This document shows, piece by piece, positions 1 through 10,519 of a DNA stretch of 64,000 nucleotides. Location: the NCBI RefSeq assembly GCF_013404075.1, contig NZ_JACBJQ010000015.1, positions 62,001-126,000 on the forward strand, in the 5' to 3' direction. The first letter of the stretch is position 1. The number at the start of each line of letters is the position of its first letter. The position numbers and the translations under genes are program-made. The notes beneath the pieces are model-generated. The model saw nothing but the letters and a program-made list of their open reading frames with translations. It was not told the origin of the DNA and did no database searches. The DNA comes from Mycolicibacterium vinylchloridicum. GTDB taxonomy: Bacteria > Actinomycetota > Actinomycetes > Mycobacteriales > Mycobacteriaceae.

Positions 1-1
1 C

Positions 2-1732
2 AAGTTGGTCTACGAGTCGGTCGTCGACATCGGTGCCCGAGTGGTGGAGTCCTGGAAGGCAATCCCGGGCCGCTTCCCGTCGTATCTGGTCGAGCACATG
101 ACCGGGGTGGAGGAGGTGGTCCGCGCCGACCCGCGTTGGCAGGAGGCGATGCGTAAGCGTGGGATCACCGACTTCGACCTGGCGATGATCGACCCATGGC
201 CCGCAGGCTATTACGGCGCGCAGGACCACTACGAGAACTCACCGCTGATCTGCCGGCCGCTGACGTTCATGCGCGCCGCGGCCTCAGAGCACGGTTACGC
301 CCGGCCGGTCGAAGGGGTGATCGTGACGTTCGACCTCGACGAGATGAAGGTGCTCGAGGTCGAGGATCACGGGGTGGTGCCGCTGCCGCCGAAAGCGGGT
401 AACTACTCGGCGCAGTTCATGTTCGACGAGGACAACCGGCCGGCCTTCACGCAGTTCCGCGACGACGTCAAGACCATCGACATCACTCAGCCGGACGGAC
501 CGAGCTTCACCGTCGACGGCTGGAAAGTTCAGTGGCAGAAGTGGTCTCTGCGGGTCGGGTTCAACCCGCGTGAGGGTCTGACACTGCACGAGATCACCTA
601 CAACGACCGCGGCACCGTTCGGCCGATCATGTATCGGGCAGCGCTCTCGGAAATGGTGGTGCCCTACGGCGACACCTCGCCGACGCACTGGAACAAGAAC
701 GTGTTCGACATGGGTGAGGTCGGCATGGGCTTCTCGGCCAACCCGCTGACGCTGGGGTGCGACTGCCTGGGTGAGATCTTCTACTTCGACGGCACGGTGC
801 ACGACTCCGACGGCAACGCGGTCACGATCCCGAATGCGATCTGTATGCACGAAGAGGACTACGGGATCTCCTGGAAGCACACCGACTTCCGCACCGGAGA
901 AGTCGAGGTGCGCCGGTCGCGCCGACTGGTGATCTCGATGATCTGCACGGTCGGCAACTACGAATACGGGTTCTTCTGGTACCTCTACAACGACGCGTCG
1001 ATCGAGATGGAGGTCAAGCTCTCCGGGGTGCTCACCACTGGTTCGATCCCGGAAGGGGAGAAGCCGAGGTGGGGCAAGCTCGTCGCTCCGGGCATCTACG
1101 GCCCGAACCACCAGCACTTCTTCAACTTCCGGCTCGACATGAGCATCGACGGGCCGAGTAACAGTGTCTACGAGGTGGATTCGGTGGTCGAGCCCGAGCC
1201 TGAGCTCAACCCGCACCACAACGCCTGGATCGCCAAGGACACGTTGATCGCGTCGGAGGCCGAAAGCGCCAGGGACTGGAACTGGCAGACCGGACGGTAC
1301 TGGAAGGTCACCAACCCGTCGAAGGTCAACGAGCTCGGCGCGGAGGTGGGCTACAAGCTGATGCCGCGCGACCCGGTGCCGGTGATGGTGCAGGAAGGTT
1401 CCTACATCTACGATCGCGCCCGGTTCCTGCAGCACAACCTCTGGGTGACCAAGTACGACCCTGCCGAGAAGTTCGCGGCCGGCGACTACATGTACCAGTG
1501 TGCCGAGGCGCAGGGTCTGCCGCAGTATGTGGCCGACGATGCGCCGCTGGAGAACACCGACATCGTGCTCTGGTACACCGTCGGTGCCCATCACATCGTC
1601 TGCCCGGAGGACTGGCCGGTAATGCCATGTCACTACACCGGATTCAAGATGAAGCCGGTCGGCTTCTTCGACGGCAACCCGGCACTGGACCTGCCGCCGT
1701 CACCGCCGAAGGGCTGCCACTCACACCACTGA
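2..1732 (+). CDS. Copper-containing primary amine oxidase, 3' part
   Basis: Oxidatively deaminates primary amines to aldehyde, ammonia and hydrogen peroxide, using copper and a topaquinone made from its own tyrosine. The topaquinone consensus N-Y-E-Y is visible, with the modified Tyr codon at 959-961. Further on are a His-x-His metal-ligand motif (HQHFFNF, around 1110) and a conserved C-terminal half with a late His near VGAHH. About 576 residues are present, whereas the family usually has about 640-680, and the reading frame is open at base 2, so the true start lies outside the window. The apparent TTG at base 5 is an internal Leu codon. It is convergent with the MarR gene, 5 bases away. The family call is secure; the substrate is unknown. 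Confidence 0.93.
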   Translation, partial: KLVYESVVDIGARVVESWKAIPGRFPSYLVEHMTGVEEVVRADPRWQEAMRKRGITDFDLAMIDPWPAGYYGAQDHYENSPLICRPLTFMRAAASEHGYARPVEGVIVTFDLDEMKVLEVEDHGVVPLPPKAGNYSAQFMFDEDNRPAFTQFRDDVKTIDITQPDGPSFTVDGWKVQWQKWSLRVGFNPREGLTLHEITYNDRGTVRPIMYRAALSEMVVPYGDTSPTHWNKNVFDMGEVGMGFSANPLTLGCDCLGEIFYFDGTVHDSDGNAVTIPNAICMHEEDYGISWKHTDFRTGEVEVRRSRRLVISMICTVGNYEYGFFWYLYNDASIEMEVKLSGVLTTGSIPEGEKPRWGKLVAPGIYGPNHQHFFNFRLDMSIDGPSNSVYEVDSVVEPEPELNPHHNAWIAKDTLIASEAESARDWNWQTGRYWKVTNPSKVNELGAEVGYKLMPRDPVPVMVQEGSYIYDRARFLQHNLWVTKYDPAEKFAAGDYMYQCAEAQGLPQYVADDAPLENTDIVLWYTVGAHHIVCPEDWPVMPCHYTGFKMKPVGFFDGNPALDLPPSPPKGCHSHH

Positions 1733-1737
1733 CCGGC

Positions 1738-2887
<1,150 letters not shown>

Positions 2888-2914
2888 CCTCCGCGGTGTC
2901 GTAGGCTGACCGGC

Positions 2915-3271
2915 ATGGAACTACTACGCCATGTAGTTGTGCTGGTGCACATCGTCGGGTTCGCCCTCACCTTCGGCGCCTGGGCGGCCGAGGCGGCGGC
3001 TCGGCGCTTCCGCACCACTGGGCTGATGGACTACGGCCTGCTGGTCTCGTTGCTCACCGGAGTCGCGCTCGCGGCTCCATGGGGGCTCGCGGGAAATGTC
3101 TTGAACTACCCCAAGATCGGGGTCAAGTTGGCCATCCTGGTCGTGATCGGCGGCCTGCTCGGCATGGGCAATGCCAAGCAGCGGCGTACCGGCGATCCGG
3201 TCCCGCGGCCGGTGTTCGTTTCGGTCGGTGTCCTGTCGCTCGCGGCGGCCGGCATCGCCGTCCTCTGGTGA
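2915..3271 (+). CDS. Small integral membrane protein
   Basis: A 118-residue protein with about four hydrophobic segments: VVVLVHIVGFALTFGAW, LLVSLLTGVALAA, IGVKLAILVVIGGLLG and VFVSVGVLSLAAAGIAVLW. Two His residues and many small residues lie in the first helix. I do not recognise a named family. Conserved Fe-S-type and DUF membrane proteins of this size are common in mycobacteria. It stands 28 bases after the methyltransferase in the same direction and could be cotranscribed. The ATG start follows weakly purine-rich sequence. Confidence 0.75.
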   Translation: MELLRHVVVLVHIVGFALTFGAWAAEAAARRFRTTGLMDYGLLVSLLTGVALAAPWGLAGNVLNYPKIGVKLAILVVIGGLLGMGNAKQRRTGDPVPRPVFVSVGVLSLAAAGIAVLW

Positions 3272-3394
3272 CCCGCACCAGGCACAACCCGCGAAATTGC
3301 CAGGTTCGCCGATAAGGCAGGATGGAAGTGCCGTCCCGATAGTCGCCGGGATGGCACCCTCGTGCCAGGAGCCCGACTATTCCGGAGGAGTCTG

Positions 3395-4144
3395 ATGGGG
3401 GAGACGGCCAGTGGCAACGGCGCCGTGACGCAGGATCTGCGCCCGCGTTTCAACAGGGTGGTGCTCAAGCTCGGCGGGGAGATGTTCGGCGGCGGATCGG
3501 TCGGCCTGGATCCCGACGTCGTCGCCCAGGTGGCGCGCCAGATTGCCGAAGTGGTGCGCAGCGGCGTTCAGGTCGCCGTCGTGATCGGCGGCGGTAACTT
3601 CTTCCGGGGCGCCCAACTGCAACAGCGCGGCATGGAGCGCACCCGCTCGGACTACATGGGCATGCTCGGCACGGTGATGAACAGTCTTGCGCTGCAAGAC
3701 TTCCTGGAGAAGGAAGGCATCGTCACCCGGGTGCAGACCGCCATCACCATGGGTCAGGTCGCCGAGCCTTACATCCCGCTGCGGGCGGTGCGCCACCTCG
3801 AGAAGGGTCGGGTGGTGATCTTCGGCGCCGGTATGGGGCTGCCGTACTTCTCCACCGACACCACCGCCGCGCAGCGCGCTCTGGAGATCCGCGCCGACAT
3901 CGTCTTGATGGCCAAGGCGGTCGACGGCGTGTTCACCGCCGACCCGCGCCAGGACCCGAACGCCGAGATGCTCACCGAAATCAGTCACCGTGAGGTCATC
4001 GATCGCGGGCTTCAGGTGGCCGATGCGACGGCGTTCAGTTTGTGCATGGACAACGGGATGCCGATCCTGGTCTTCAACCTGCTGACCGACGGGAATATCG
4101 CCCGGGCGGTCGCAGGTGAGAAGATCGGAACCCTGGTCAGCTGA
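3395..4144 (+). CDS. pyrH: Uridylate kinase (UMP kinase)
   Basis: Phosphorylates UMP to UDP with ATP in pyrimidine nucleotide synthesis, as a cytosolic hexamer of the amino-acid-kinase fold. Motifs seen include VVLKLGGE near the N-terminus, the glycine loop [24 protein letters not shown] in the UMP pocket, and the late [10 protein letters not shown] that is typical of PyrH. It has 249 residues, close to the usual 240-260. The ATG at 3395 follows a strong GGAGGAG 4 bases upstream, so I rejected the longer start at 3362. It heads the conserved pyrH-frr-cdsA-rlmN order. Confidence 0.97.
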   Translation: MGETASGNGAVTQDLRPRFNRVVLKLGGEMFGGGSVGLDPDVVAQVARQIAEVVRSGVQVAVVIGGGNFFRGAQLQQRGMERTRSDYMGMLGTVMNSLALQDFLEKEGIVTRVQTAITMGQVAEPYIPLRAVRHLEKGRVVIFGAGMGLPYFSTDTTAAQRALEIRADIVLMAKAVDGVFTADPRQDPNAEMLTEISHREVIDRGLQVADATAFSLCMDNGMPILVFNLLTDGNIARAVAGEKIGTLVS

Positions 4145-4174
4145 TGAGTACCGCGTGCGGTTGAGGAGTACCAA

Positions 4175-4732
4175 GTGATTGAAGAGGCTCTCTTCGATGC
4201 CGAGGAGAAAATGGAGAAGGCCGTCGCGGTTGCTCGCGACGACTTGTCGTCCATCCGGACCGGGAGGGCCAACCCCGGCATGTTCGCCCGCGTCGTCGTC
4301 GACTACTACGGCTCACCGACCCCGATCACGCAGCTGTCGAGCGTCAACGTGCCCGAGGCGCGGATGGTCGTCATCAAGCCGTACGAGGCCTCGCAATTGA
4401 GGGCGATCGAGGATGCCATCCGTAACTCGGACCTGGGCGTCAACCCCACCAACGACGGCAACATCATTCGGGTGTCGATCCCGCAGCTGACCGAGGAACG
4501 CCGCCGGGATCTGGTCAAGCAGGCCAAGTCCAAAGGCGAGGACGCGAAGGTGTCGGTGCGCAACGTGCGCCGTCGCGCGATGGAGGAACTGCACCGCATC
4601 CGCAAGGACGGCGAGGCCGGCGAGGACGAGGTCGGGCGCGCGGAGAAGGATTTGGACAAGGCCACCGCGACCTATGTCGGTCAGATCGACGAGTTGGTCA
4701 AGCATAAAGAAGGCGAGTTGCTGGAGGTCTGA
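4175..4732 (+). CDS. frr: Ribosome recycling factor
   Basis: Splits post-termination ribosomes together with EF-G. The 185-residue length is exact for the family. Hallmarks are the N-terminal helix ending in [13 protein letters not shown], the domain II strand segment [21 protein letters not shown]-like (around residues 45-70), and the C-terminal RRDLVKQAK...VRNVRRRAM helix. Translation starts at a GTG (4175) behind GAGGAG. The 30-base gap after pyrH and the TGATG overlap with cdsA indicate one operon. Confidence 0.98.
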   Translation: MIEEALFDAEEKMEKAVAVARDDLSSIRTGRANPGMFARVVVDYYGSPTPITQLSSVNVPEARMVVIKPYEASQLRAIEDAIRNSDLGVNPTNDGNIIRVSIPQLTEERRRDLVKQAKSKGEDAKVSVRNVRRRAMEELHRIRKDGEAGEDEVGRAEKDLDKATATYVGQIDELVKHKEGELLEV

Positions 4733-5628
4733 TGACCGCTCAGCAGCGATTGCCCGTGGCAGACACCGAATCCGGCGCCCCCGGTTCCCCGGCGCCGGAG
4801 AACAAGAAGACCTCCCGCGCTGGTCGTGATCTGCCTGCCGCGATCGCCGTCGGCGCCGCACTCGGCGCCATGGCGATCGGCAGCCTGCTGTTCGCGCCGA
4901 AGTGGTGGTTCCCGCTGCTGGCGATCGCGATCGCGATCGCCACCCACGAGGTGGTCCGCCGACTCCGCGAACACGGCTATGTGATGCCCGTCGTGCCGCT
5001 GCTGCTCGGTGGCCAGGCGATGATCTGGCTGGCCTGGCCGTGGGGTGTGGCGGGGACGCTGGGCGCCTACGGCGCCACGATCGTCGTTGCCATGGTGTGG
5101 CGCCTGCTCGGCCAGGGTCTGCGTGAGCAGCCGGTCAACTATCTGCGTGACATCGCCGCCTCGGTCCTGTTGGCCACCTGGGTGCCGCTGTTCGCCAGCT
5201 TCACCGCACTGCTGATCTGCCAGGACAACGGCGGGGCCCGGGTTTTCACCGTGATCGCCACCGTCGTCTTCGCCGATATCGGCGGCTATACCGCCGGTGT
5301 GCTGTTCGGCAAGCATCTGCTGGCCCCGGCGATCAGCCCCAAGAAATCCTGGGAAGGACTCGGCGGCTCGCTGCTGTTCGGCATCGCCGCGTCGGTGCTG
5401 TCGGTCACGTTCCTGCTGCACAAGCCGGCCTGGGTCGGGCTGCCGCTCGGGCTGATGCTGGTGATCACCGGCGTCCTCGGCGACCTGGTCGAATCGCAGG
5501 TCAAGCGCGATCTGGGCATCAAGGACATGGGCACGCTGCTGCCCGGTCACGGCGGGATCATGGACCGCATCGACGCGATGCTGCCATCGGCGGTTGCCGG
5601 CTGGATCGTGCTCACGCTGCTGGCCTGA
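4732..5628 (+). CDS. cdsA: Phosphatidate cytidylyltransferase
   Basis: Makes CDP-diacylglycerol from phosphatidic acid and CTP in the cytoplasmic membrane, the branch point for phosphatidylinositol, PIMs and cardiolipin. It has 298 residues with a polar N-terminal tail of about 35 residues and roughly eight membrane segments. The CDS signature lies at residues ~255-281: SQVKRD, then KDMG, then PGHGGIMDRID. Its start codon shares one base with the frr stop (TGATG), so translation is coupled. Confidence 0.96.
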   Translation: MTAQQRLPVADTESGAPGSPAPENKKTSRAGRDLPAAIAVGAALGAMAIGSLLFAPKWWFPLLAIAIAIATHEVVRRLREHGYVMPVVPLLLGGQAMIWLAWPWGVAGTLGAYGATIVVAMVWRLLGQGLREQPVNYLRDIAASVLLATWVPLFASFTALLICQDNGGARVFTVIATVVFADIGGYTAGVLFGKHLLAPAISPKKSWEGLGGSLLFGIAASVLSVTFLLHKPAWVGLPLGLMLVITGVLGDLVESQVKRDLGIKDMGTLLPGHGGIMDRIDAMLPSAVAGWIVLTLLA

Positions 5629-5655
5629 CCCGCCGCAGCAGCGATACTGGACGCA

Positions 5656-6747
5656 ATGAAACAAGAGCTCGTCTTCTCTGCGCCCCGGCGTGCGCTGCCG
5701 CCGCGCCATCTCGCCGACCTGGACGCCGAGGGCCGGGCGGCCGCGGTGGCCGAGCTCGGGCTGCCCGCGTTTCGGGCCAAGCAGCTCGCCCAGCAGTACT
5801 ACGGGCGGCTGCTGGCCGACCCGCAGCAGATGACCGATCTGCCCGGTGCGGTGCGCGAGGCCGTTGCCGACGCGCTGTTCCCGAAGCTGCTGACGGTGGC
5901 CAAAGAAATCGAGTGCGACAAGGGGGAGACCCGAAAGACGTTGTGGCGCGCCCACGACGGCACCACCTTCGAGTCGGTGCTGATGCGCTACCCGAATCGC
6001 AACACCGTCTGCATCTCGTCGCAGGCCGGCTGCGGCATGGCGTGCCCGTTCTGCGCGACGGGCCAGGGTGGGCTGACCCGCAACCTGAGCACGGCCGAGA
6101 TTCTCGAGCAGGTCCGCGCCGCCGCGGTGACCTCGCGCGACGAATTCGGTGAGCGGCTGTCCAATGTGGTGTTCATGGGGATGGGCGAGCCGCTGGCCAA
6201 CTATGCGCGGGTGCTGGCCACCGTGCGGCGCATCACGGCCGCGCCGCCGGAGGGCTTCGGGATCTCGGCCAGGTCGGTGACGGTGTCGACGGTCGGGCTG
6301 GCGCCGTCGATCCGCACGCTCGCCGACGAACACCTCGGTGTGACGCTCGCGCTGTCGCTGCACACGCCCGACGACGAGCTGCGCGACACCCTGGTGCCGG
6401 TGAACAACCGCTGGAAGGTCAGCGAGGTGCTGGACGCGGCGCGCTACTACGCCGATGTGACGGGCCGGCGGGTGTCGATCGAGTACGCGTTGATCCGCGA
6501 CGTCAACGACCAGCCGTGGCGGGCCGACCTGCTGGGCAAGAAGCTGCACTCCGCACTCGGCCCGCTGGCCCACGTCAACCTGATTCCGCTCAACCCGACG
6601 CCGGGCAGCGAGTGGGACGCCAGCCCCAAACCGGTGGAACGTGAGTTCGTCCGCCGGGTGAAGGCTCAGGGCGTGTCGTGCACGGTGCGCGATACCCGCG
6701 GGCGTGAGATCGCCGCGGCCTGCGGTCAGCTCGCCGCCAGCGGTTAG
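5656..6747 (+). CDS. rlmN: 23S rRNA (adenine-2503-C2)-methyltransferase, radical SAM
   Basis: Methylates C2 of A2503 in 23S rRNA (and A37 of some tRNAs) by radical SAM chemistry. The 4Fe-4S cysteines are C126, C130 and C133 in [12 protein letters not shown]. The MGMGEPL motif follows, and a late Cys in SCTVRDTRG is the second catalytic cysteine expected in this family. At 363 residues the length is typical. The ATG at 5656 stands 27 bases after cdsA and is consistent with operon membership. The gene abuts the stop of the opposing DUF2631 gene directly. Confidence 0.96.
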   Translation: MKQELVFSAPRRALPPRHLADLDAEGRAAAVAELGLPAFRAKQLAQQYYGRLLADPQQMTDLPGAVREAVADALFPKLLTVAKEIECDKGETRKTLWRAHDGTTFESVLMRYPNRNTVCISSQAGCGMACPFCATGQGGLTRNLSTAEILEQVRAAAVTSRDEFGERLSNVVFMGMGEPLANYARVLATVRRITAAPPEGFGISARSVTVSTVGLAPSIRTLADEHLGVTLALSLHTPDDELRDTLVPVNNRWKVSEVLDAARYYADVTGRRVSIEYALIRDVNDQPWRADLLGKKLHSALGPLAHVNLIPLNPTPGSEWDASPKPVEREFVRRVKAQGVSCTVRDTRGREIAAACGQLAASG

Positions 6748-7002
6748 CTAGCGGATCCAGCCGCGGCGACGGCCCCACCAGTCGCGGACGGTGGCAGCGA
6801 AGACCAAGACCGCGAACACGATGAGCACGTAGTCCTCGACGTGGCCGACGTGGTTGCCGCGCAGCATCGCCAGCAGAAAGAGGGTGACGAAGATGCCGAC
6901 ACCGTGCCAGGTGCTCGGGGTGATCTTGCTCCAGCCCCAGGCGGCCGAGGGGACATCGGCGGGGTCGACCTCTGTGTAGCGCTCCACCTCGGTGCTGACC
7001 AT
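6748..7002 (-). CDS. DUF2631 small membrane protein (Rv2876-like)
   Basis: An 84-residue protein with a polar, acidic N-terminus (VSTEVERYTEVDPADVP), then W-G-W-S motifs, two hydrophobic segments (GVGIFVTLFLLAML, DYVLIVFAVLVFAATV) and a basic WWGRRRGW end. This is the DUF2631 layout, and in M. tuberculosis a DUF2631 protein occupies the equivalent place downstream of rlmN. The start at 7002 was chosen for the CAGGAG located 7 bases upstream. An in-frame extension to 7116 lacks conservation. The function is unknown. Confidence 0.85.
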   Translation of the reverse strand: MVSTEVERYTEVDPADVPSAAWGWSKITPSTWHGVGIFVTLFLLAMLRGNHVGHVEDYVLIVFAVLVFAATVRDWWGRRRGWIR

Positions 7003-7066
7003 TGCGGCTCCTGTCGGACTCAGATCGGCGATCGGCGTAATTCTGGCACACCGACCCGGCGTGGGC

Positions 7067-8413
7067 TCAGCCGATCTCGCCGTAGCGTCGCAACGCCTCG
7101 GCCCGCTCGGCCGCATGCTCGACGATCGGATCCGGATATCCGGCGGGCCGGCCGTTTTTCAGGCGGTGGACGTCGACGCTGGCCAGTTCGGGGCCGGCCA
7201 GCTCGCGCACCCAGCGCCGTACATACGCACCCTCGGGGTCGAACTTCTGACCCTGCGTGATCGGGTTGAACACCCGGAAGTACGGCGACGCGTCGGTGCC
7301 CGACCCCGCACACCACTGCCAGCCGTGCTGATTGCTGGCCATATCGCCGTCCACCAGCTGCTCCAAGAACCAGCGTGCGCCCCACTGCCACGGCAGGTGC
7401 AGATCCTTGACCAGAAATGACGCCACGATCATCCGTACCCGGTTGTGCATGAAGCCCGAGTCGCGCAGCTGCCGCATCCCGGCGTCGACGATCGGATAAC
7501 CCGTGCGGCCCTGCTTCCAGGCCTCGAACAGCTTCTCGGCACCGGCGTCAGTGTCCACGTCCATGGCGTCGAAGCTGCGGTTCCAGTTCCACCACGCGCT
7601 GTGCGGCCACTCGTGCAGCACGGCGGCGTAGAAGTCGCGGAACGCCAGTTCCCGCAGATAGGCGCCCGGCCCGTCGGCCCGGACGTTCAGGTCGGCGGCC
7701 ATCGTCCGGGGATGGATCGTGCCGAACTTCAGGTGTGCCGACATCCGGCTGATGCCCGGCTTGTCCGGGCGGTTACGGTCCTCGGCGTAGTCGGCCAGGC
7801 CGGAGCCGACGAACTCTGCCCACCGTTGCCGGGCCGCCACCTCGCCGGCCGCGAGGTCCAGGTCGGCGCCGGGATCCGGGGCGTCCACCCGGTATTTCGA
7901 CGGCGGGTCGATCCAGTTCACCCTGGCGGTCGCCGACTGCGCGGGCGAGCGCCAGCCGATCTCTCGCCACCGGGCCAGATACGGCGTGAAGACCTTGTAG
8001 GGGGTCCCGTCGTCCTTGGTGACGCGGCCCGGCGACACCAGATACGGCGAACCGGTCGCTCGCAGCTCGGCGCCTGCGTCGGCCAGCGCAGCGGCCACCG
8101 CCTCGTCGCGCCGCACCCCGAACGGACTGAAGTCGGCCGAGATGTGCACCGAAGAGGCCCCGATTTCCTTGCACAGCAACGGGATTCGCTTCTCGGGCCG
8201 GCCCCGGGTGATCAAAAGCCGCCCGCCGAGGGCTTCGGAGAGCTCGCGCAGGGAATCGCCGAGGAACTGCAACCGGCGCGGGCCCGACGATTTCTCCAGC
8301 CGCGGATCGAGCACGAAGCAGCCGAGTACTTCGGCATCCTCGGCCGCCGCCTCCAGCAGCGGCGGCAGGTCGTGCAGGCGCAGATCGCGGCGGAACCATA
8401 GCAGTGCGGGCAT
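7067..8413 (-). CDS. phr: Deoxyribodipyrimidine photolyase (cryptochrome/photolyase family)
   Basis: Repairs UV-induced cyclobutane pyrimidine dimers with light, FAD and an antenna chromophore. It has 448 residues. The N-terminal alpha/beta antenna domain opens with ALLWFRRDLRLHD. The C-terminal helical FAD domain carries WKQGRTGYPIVDAGMRQL, the GFMHNRVRM segment and WQWCAGSGTDASPYFRVFNP, the class I photolyase signature region. The ATG at 8413 places the protein start at the canonical strand 1. The longer frame to 8581 runs through a hairpin and was rejected. As I recall, M. tuberculosis lacks this gene, so its presence fits an environmental, light-exposed mycobacterium. Confidence 0.94.
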   Translation of the reverse strand: MPALLWFRRDLRLHDLPPLLEAAAEDAEVLGCFVLDPRLEKSSGPRRLQFLGDSLRELSEALGGRLLITRGRPEKRIPLLCKEIGASSVHISADFSPFGVRRDEAVAAALADAGAELRATGSPYLVSPGRVTKDDGTPYKVFTPYLARWREIGWRSPAQSATARVNWIDPPSKYRVDAPDPGADLDLAAGEVAARQRWAEFVGSGLADYAEDRNRPDKPGISRMSAHLKFGTIHPRTMAADLNVRADGPGAYLRELAFRDFYAAVLHEWPHSAWWNWNRSFDAMDVDTDAGAEKLFEAWKQGRTGYPIVDAGMRQLRDSGFMHNRVRMIVASFLVKDLHLPWQWGARWFLEQLVDGDMASNQHGWQWCAGSGTDASPYFRVFNPITQGQKFDPEGAYVRRWVRELAGPELASVDVHRLKNGRPAGYPDPIVEHAAERAEALRRYGEIG

Positions 8414-8448
8414 GCTTCCATGCTGCCCGCTCGGGTCGGAACCTAGCT

Positions 8449-8501
8449 GGCCCGCACGCCGCCGGAGTTGTCGATCGACAACACCGGCTGACGTGCGGGC
8501 C
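8449..8501. terminator. Nested palindromic hairpin between fasciclin gene and phr
   Basis: Outer arms GGCCCGCACG (8449-8458) and CGTGCGGGCC (8492-8501) pair perfectly. Inside are GCCGG/CCGGC and a perfect 16-base palindrome GTTGTCGATCGACAAC (8467-8482). It lies directly after the fasciclin stop codon and before phr on the same strand, so it should end the lipoprotein transcript. There is no U-tract, which is common in mycobacterial hairpins. Confidence 0.6.
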
Positions 8502-8508
8502 CTCGACG

Positions 8509-9171
8509 TCATTGAGCCGGCGGCATCAGCACCGTGTCGATGAGGTAGACCGTGGCGTTGGCCGTCAGGACACCGCCGCACACCACACCGGCGTCGTTGA
8601 CCTTGAGGTTGTCACCCGATCCGGTCACCGTGACCATTCCGCCCTGGACCGTCTTGTGCTCGCCCACGACCTGGGCGGGACTGGCCTGGGCCGGAACGAC
8701 GTGATAGGTGAGGATCGAGGTCAACAGATCGCTGTCCGTCTTGAGCTTCTCCACGGTGGCCGGGTCCAGCTTGGCGAACGCGTCATCGGTAGGTGCGAAC
8801 ACGGTGAACTGACCGCTGTCCAGAGTCTGGACCAGGTTGACGTTCGGGTTGAGCTTGCCCGACAACGCCGACGTCAGCGTCTTGAGCAGCGGGTTGTTAC
8901 TTGCAGCCACGGTCACCGGGTCCTTCGACATGCCCGCTACCGACCCTGGGCCGGTGGGTACCTGTTCTGCATAGCTCGCGCACCCAGGGCCGACGAGCGT
9001 GCCGGCCGGTGCGGCTGCCGCCGAGGTGGTGGTGGTGGTGGTCGTCGTCGCGGTCGCCGCCGAGGTGGCGGTCGACGATTCCGCGGTGGTGCTGGTCGAC
9101 GAGCAGCCTGCGAAAAGTGCGGTGGCCGCCGTCAATCCGACGGCGCTCAGCACGATCCGGTGAAATGCCAT
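8509..9171 (-). CDS. Fasciclin-domain lipoprotein (Mpt83/Mpt70-like)
   Basis: A 220-residue secreted lipoprotein. The signal peptide ends in the lipobox LFAGC (Cys near residue 23). A low-complexity Ser/Thr/Ala linker with nine consecutive Thr follows, then one FAS1 domain (residues ~75-220) with the H1 motif [14 protein letters not shown] and H2-like LTYHVVP. FAS1 domains mediate adhesion. Mpt83 and Mpt70 are the tuberculosis homologues and sit in the same region, but no dipZ neighbour is present here. The start at 9171 has AAGGGAG upstream. A SigK-like promoter lies about 70 bases upstream. Confidence 0.92.
   Translation of the reverse strand: MAFHRIVLSAVGLTAATALFAGCSSTSTTAESSTATSAATATTTTTTTTSAAAAPAGTLVGPGCASYAEQVPTGPGSVAGMSKDPVTVAASNNPLLKTLTSALSGKLNPNVNLVQTLDSGQFTVFAPTDDAFAKLDPATVEKLKTDSDLLTSILTYHVVPAQASPAQVVGEHKTVQGGMVTVTGSGDNLKVNDAGVVCGGVLTANATVYLIDTVLMPPAQ
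9025..9050. repeat. GGT/CGT trinucleotide run coding for poly-Thr linker
   Basis: Six GGT triplets followed by CGT triplets on the + strand encode the run of threonines in the linker of the fasciclin lipoprotein. Such tracts can vary in length by slippage without frameshift. The linker is probably O-mannosylated at the cell surface, which is inference. Confidence 0.5.
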
Positions 9172-9238
9172 GAGTGACTCCCTTGTCCTGTGAATCGGTG
9201 CCGGTTGGTGCGACCGGCTGTTCGGCAATGCACAGGTG

Positions 9239-9265
9239 ATTCGGCGCCCGCAGCGATGCGGATGG
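9239..9265 (-). promoter_or_regulatory. SigK-type promoter for the fasciclin lipoprotein
   Basis: Read on the minus strand, CCATCC is followed after 15 bases by CCGAAT. The published SigK consensus, as I recall it, is CCATCC-N16/17-CCGAAT and controls mpt70/mpt83 in the tuberculosis complex. Both hexamers match exactly and the spacer is one base short. The -10 element ends about 68 bases before the start codon. Confidence 0.6.
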
Positions 9266-9352
9266 GTGCGTTGCCGCCCAAATCCGAAGCGATGTGAGAT
9301 CGCGACCGTCGCCGATGCCGGAATCGCGGTCCGGAGGCGGCACAATTGATGG

Positions 9353-10519
9353 GTGAGCTCCGCCAACCGCCTGAAGGTCCTGATCCTGGGTAGCACCGGT
9401 TCCATCGGAACCCAGGCGCTGGAGGTCATCGCCGAAAACCCGGACCGCTTCGAAGTCGTCGGGTTGGCCGCCGGTGGCGGAAATCCCGACCTGCTGGCCC
9501 GCCAGCGCGCCGAAACGGGCGTGACGAACATCGCCGTCGCCGACCCGGCCGCCGCCGAGAAGATCGGTGAGGTCACCTACAGCGGGCCCGACGGCGTCAC
9601 CCGGCTGGTCGAAAACACCGAAGCCGACGTCGTGCTCAACGCCCTGGTCGGGGCGCTGGGACTGCAGCCCACCCTGGCCGCGCTGGCCAGCGGCGCCCGA
9701 CTGGCGCTGGCCAACAAGGAATCGCTGGTCGCCGGCGGACCGCTGGTTCTCAAGGCCGCCCAGCCCGGCCAGATCGTGCCTGTCGACTCCGAGCACTCGG
9801 CGCTGGCCCAGTGCCTGCGCTCGGGCAGCGCCGACGAGGTCGCCAAACTGGTGCTCACCGCCTCCGGCGGGCCGTTCCGCGGCTGGTCGGCCGCCCAGCT
9901 CGAGCCCGTCACACCGGAGCAGGCCGGCGCCCATCCCACCTGGAACATGGGCCCGATGAACACGCTGAACTCGGCGTCGCTGGTCAACAAGGGTCTGGAG
10001 CTGATCGAGGCGCACCTGCTGTTCGGCGTCGCGTATGACCGCATCGAGGTCGTCGTGCATCCCCAGTCGATCGTGCACTCGATGGTGACGTTCACCGACG
10101 GCTCGACGATCGCCCAGGCCAGTCCGCCGGACATGAAGCTGCCGATCTCGCTGGCGCTGGGCTGGCCGGCCCGGGTGCCCGCCGCCGCGGCGGCCTGCGA
10201 CTTCAGCACAGCCTCGACCTGGGAATTCGAGCCGCTGGACGCCACGGTTTTCCCCGCGGTCGACCTGGCCCGGCACGCCGGGCAGACCGGCGGCTGTCTG
10301 ACCGCGGTCTACAACGCCGCCAACGAAGAGGCCGCCGAGGCGTTCCTGGCCGGAAAGATCCGGTTCCCGGCCATCGTACGAACAATTGCCGATGTCCTGC
10401 ACGCCGCCGACCGGTGGGCCGCGCAACCCGCTACCGTGGAAGAAGTACTTGACGCGCAGCGATGGGCACGGGAACGCGCCCGCGAGGCCGTCACACAGGA
10501 GGTCGCTTCAATCCGATGA
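9353..10519 (+). CDS. dxr: 1-deoxy-D-xylulose 5-phosphate reductoisomerase
   Basis: Second step of the MEP isoprenoid pathway: rearranges and NADPH-reduces DXP to MEP. It has 388 residues. The NADPH loop GSTGSIGTQ starts at residue 13. [12 protein letters not shown] and VDSEHSAL carry the metal-binding acids. The flexible active-site loop and the [10 protein letters not shown] segment follow. The start is GTG (9353) with an upstream GGAGG. The stop overlaps the rip1 start (ATGATGA), and ispG comes next, so two MEP enzymes flank a protease in one operon. Confidence 0.96.
   Translation: MSSANRLKVLILGSTGSIGTQALEVIAENPDRFEVVGLAAGGGNPDLLARQRAETGVTNIAVADPAAAEKIGEVTYSGPDGVTRLVENTEADVVLNALVGALGLQPTLAALASGARLALANKESLVAGGPLVLKAAQPGQIVPVDSEHSALAQCLRSGSADEVAKLVLTASGGPFRGWSAAQLEPVTPEQAGAHPTWNMGPMNTLNSASLVNKGLELIEAHLLFGVAYDRIEVVVHPQSIVHSMVTFTDGSTIAQASPPDMKLPISLALGWPARVPAAAAACDFSTASTWEFEPLDATVFPAVDLARHAGQTGGCLTAVYNAANEEAAEAFLAGKIRFPAIVRTIADVLHAADRWAAQPATVEEVLDAQRWARERAREAVTQEVASIR

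Noticed and set aside
284-1633. 449-residue minus-strand frame opposite the amine oxidase
   Set aside because: Arg/His/Val-rich shadow translation of a GC-rich gene; no domain and the plus-strand gene is certain.
4681-6573. 630-residue minus-strand frame across cdsA and rlmN
   Set aside because: Composition is Arg/Gln/His-rich without domain motifs; it covers two conserved genes on the other strand.
8509-9576. Longer 355-residue version of the fasciclin protein
   Set aside because: It would run through the promoter region and dxr; the signal peptide begins at 9171.
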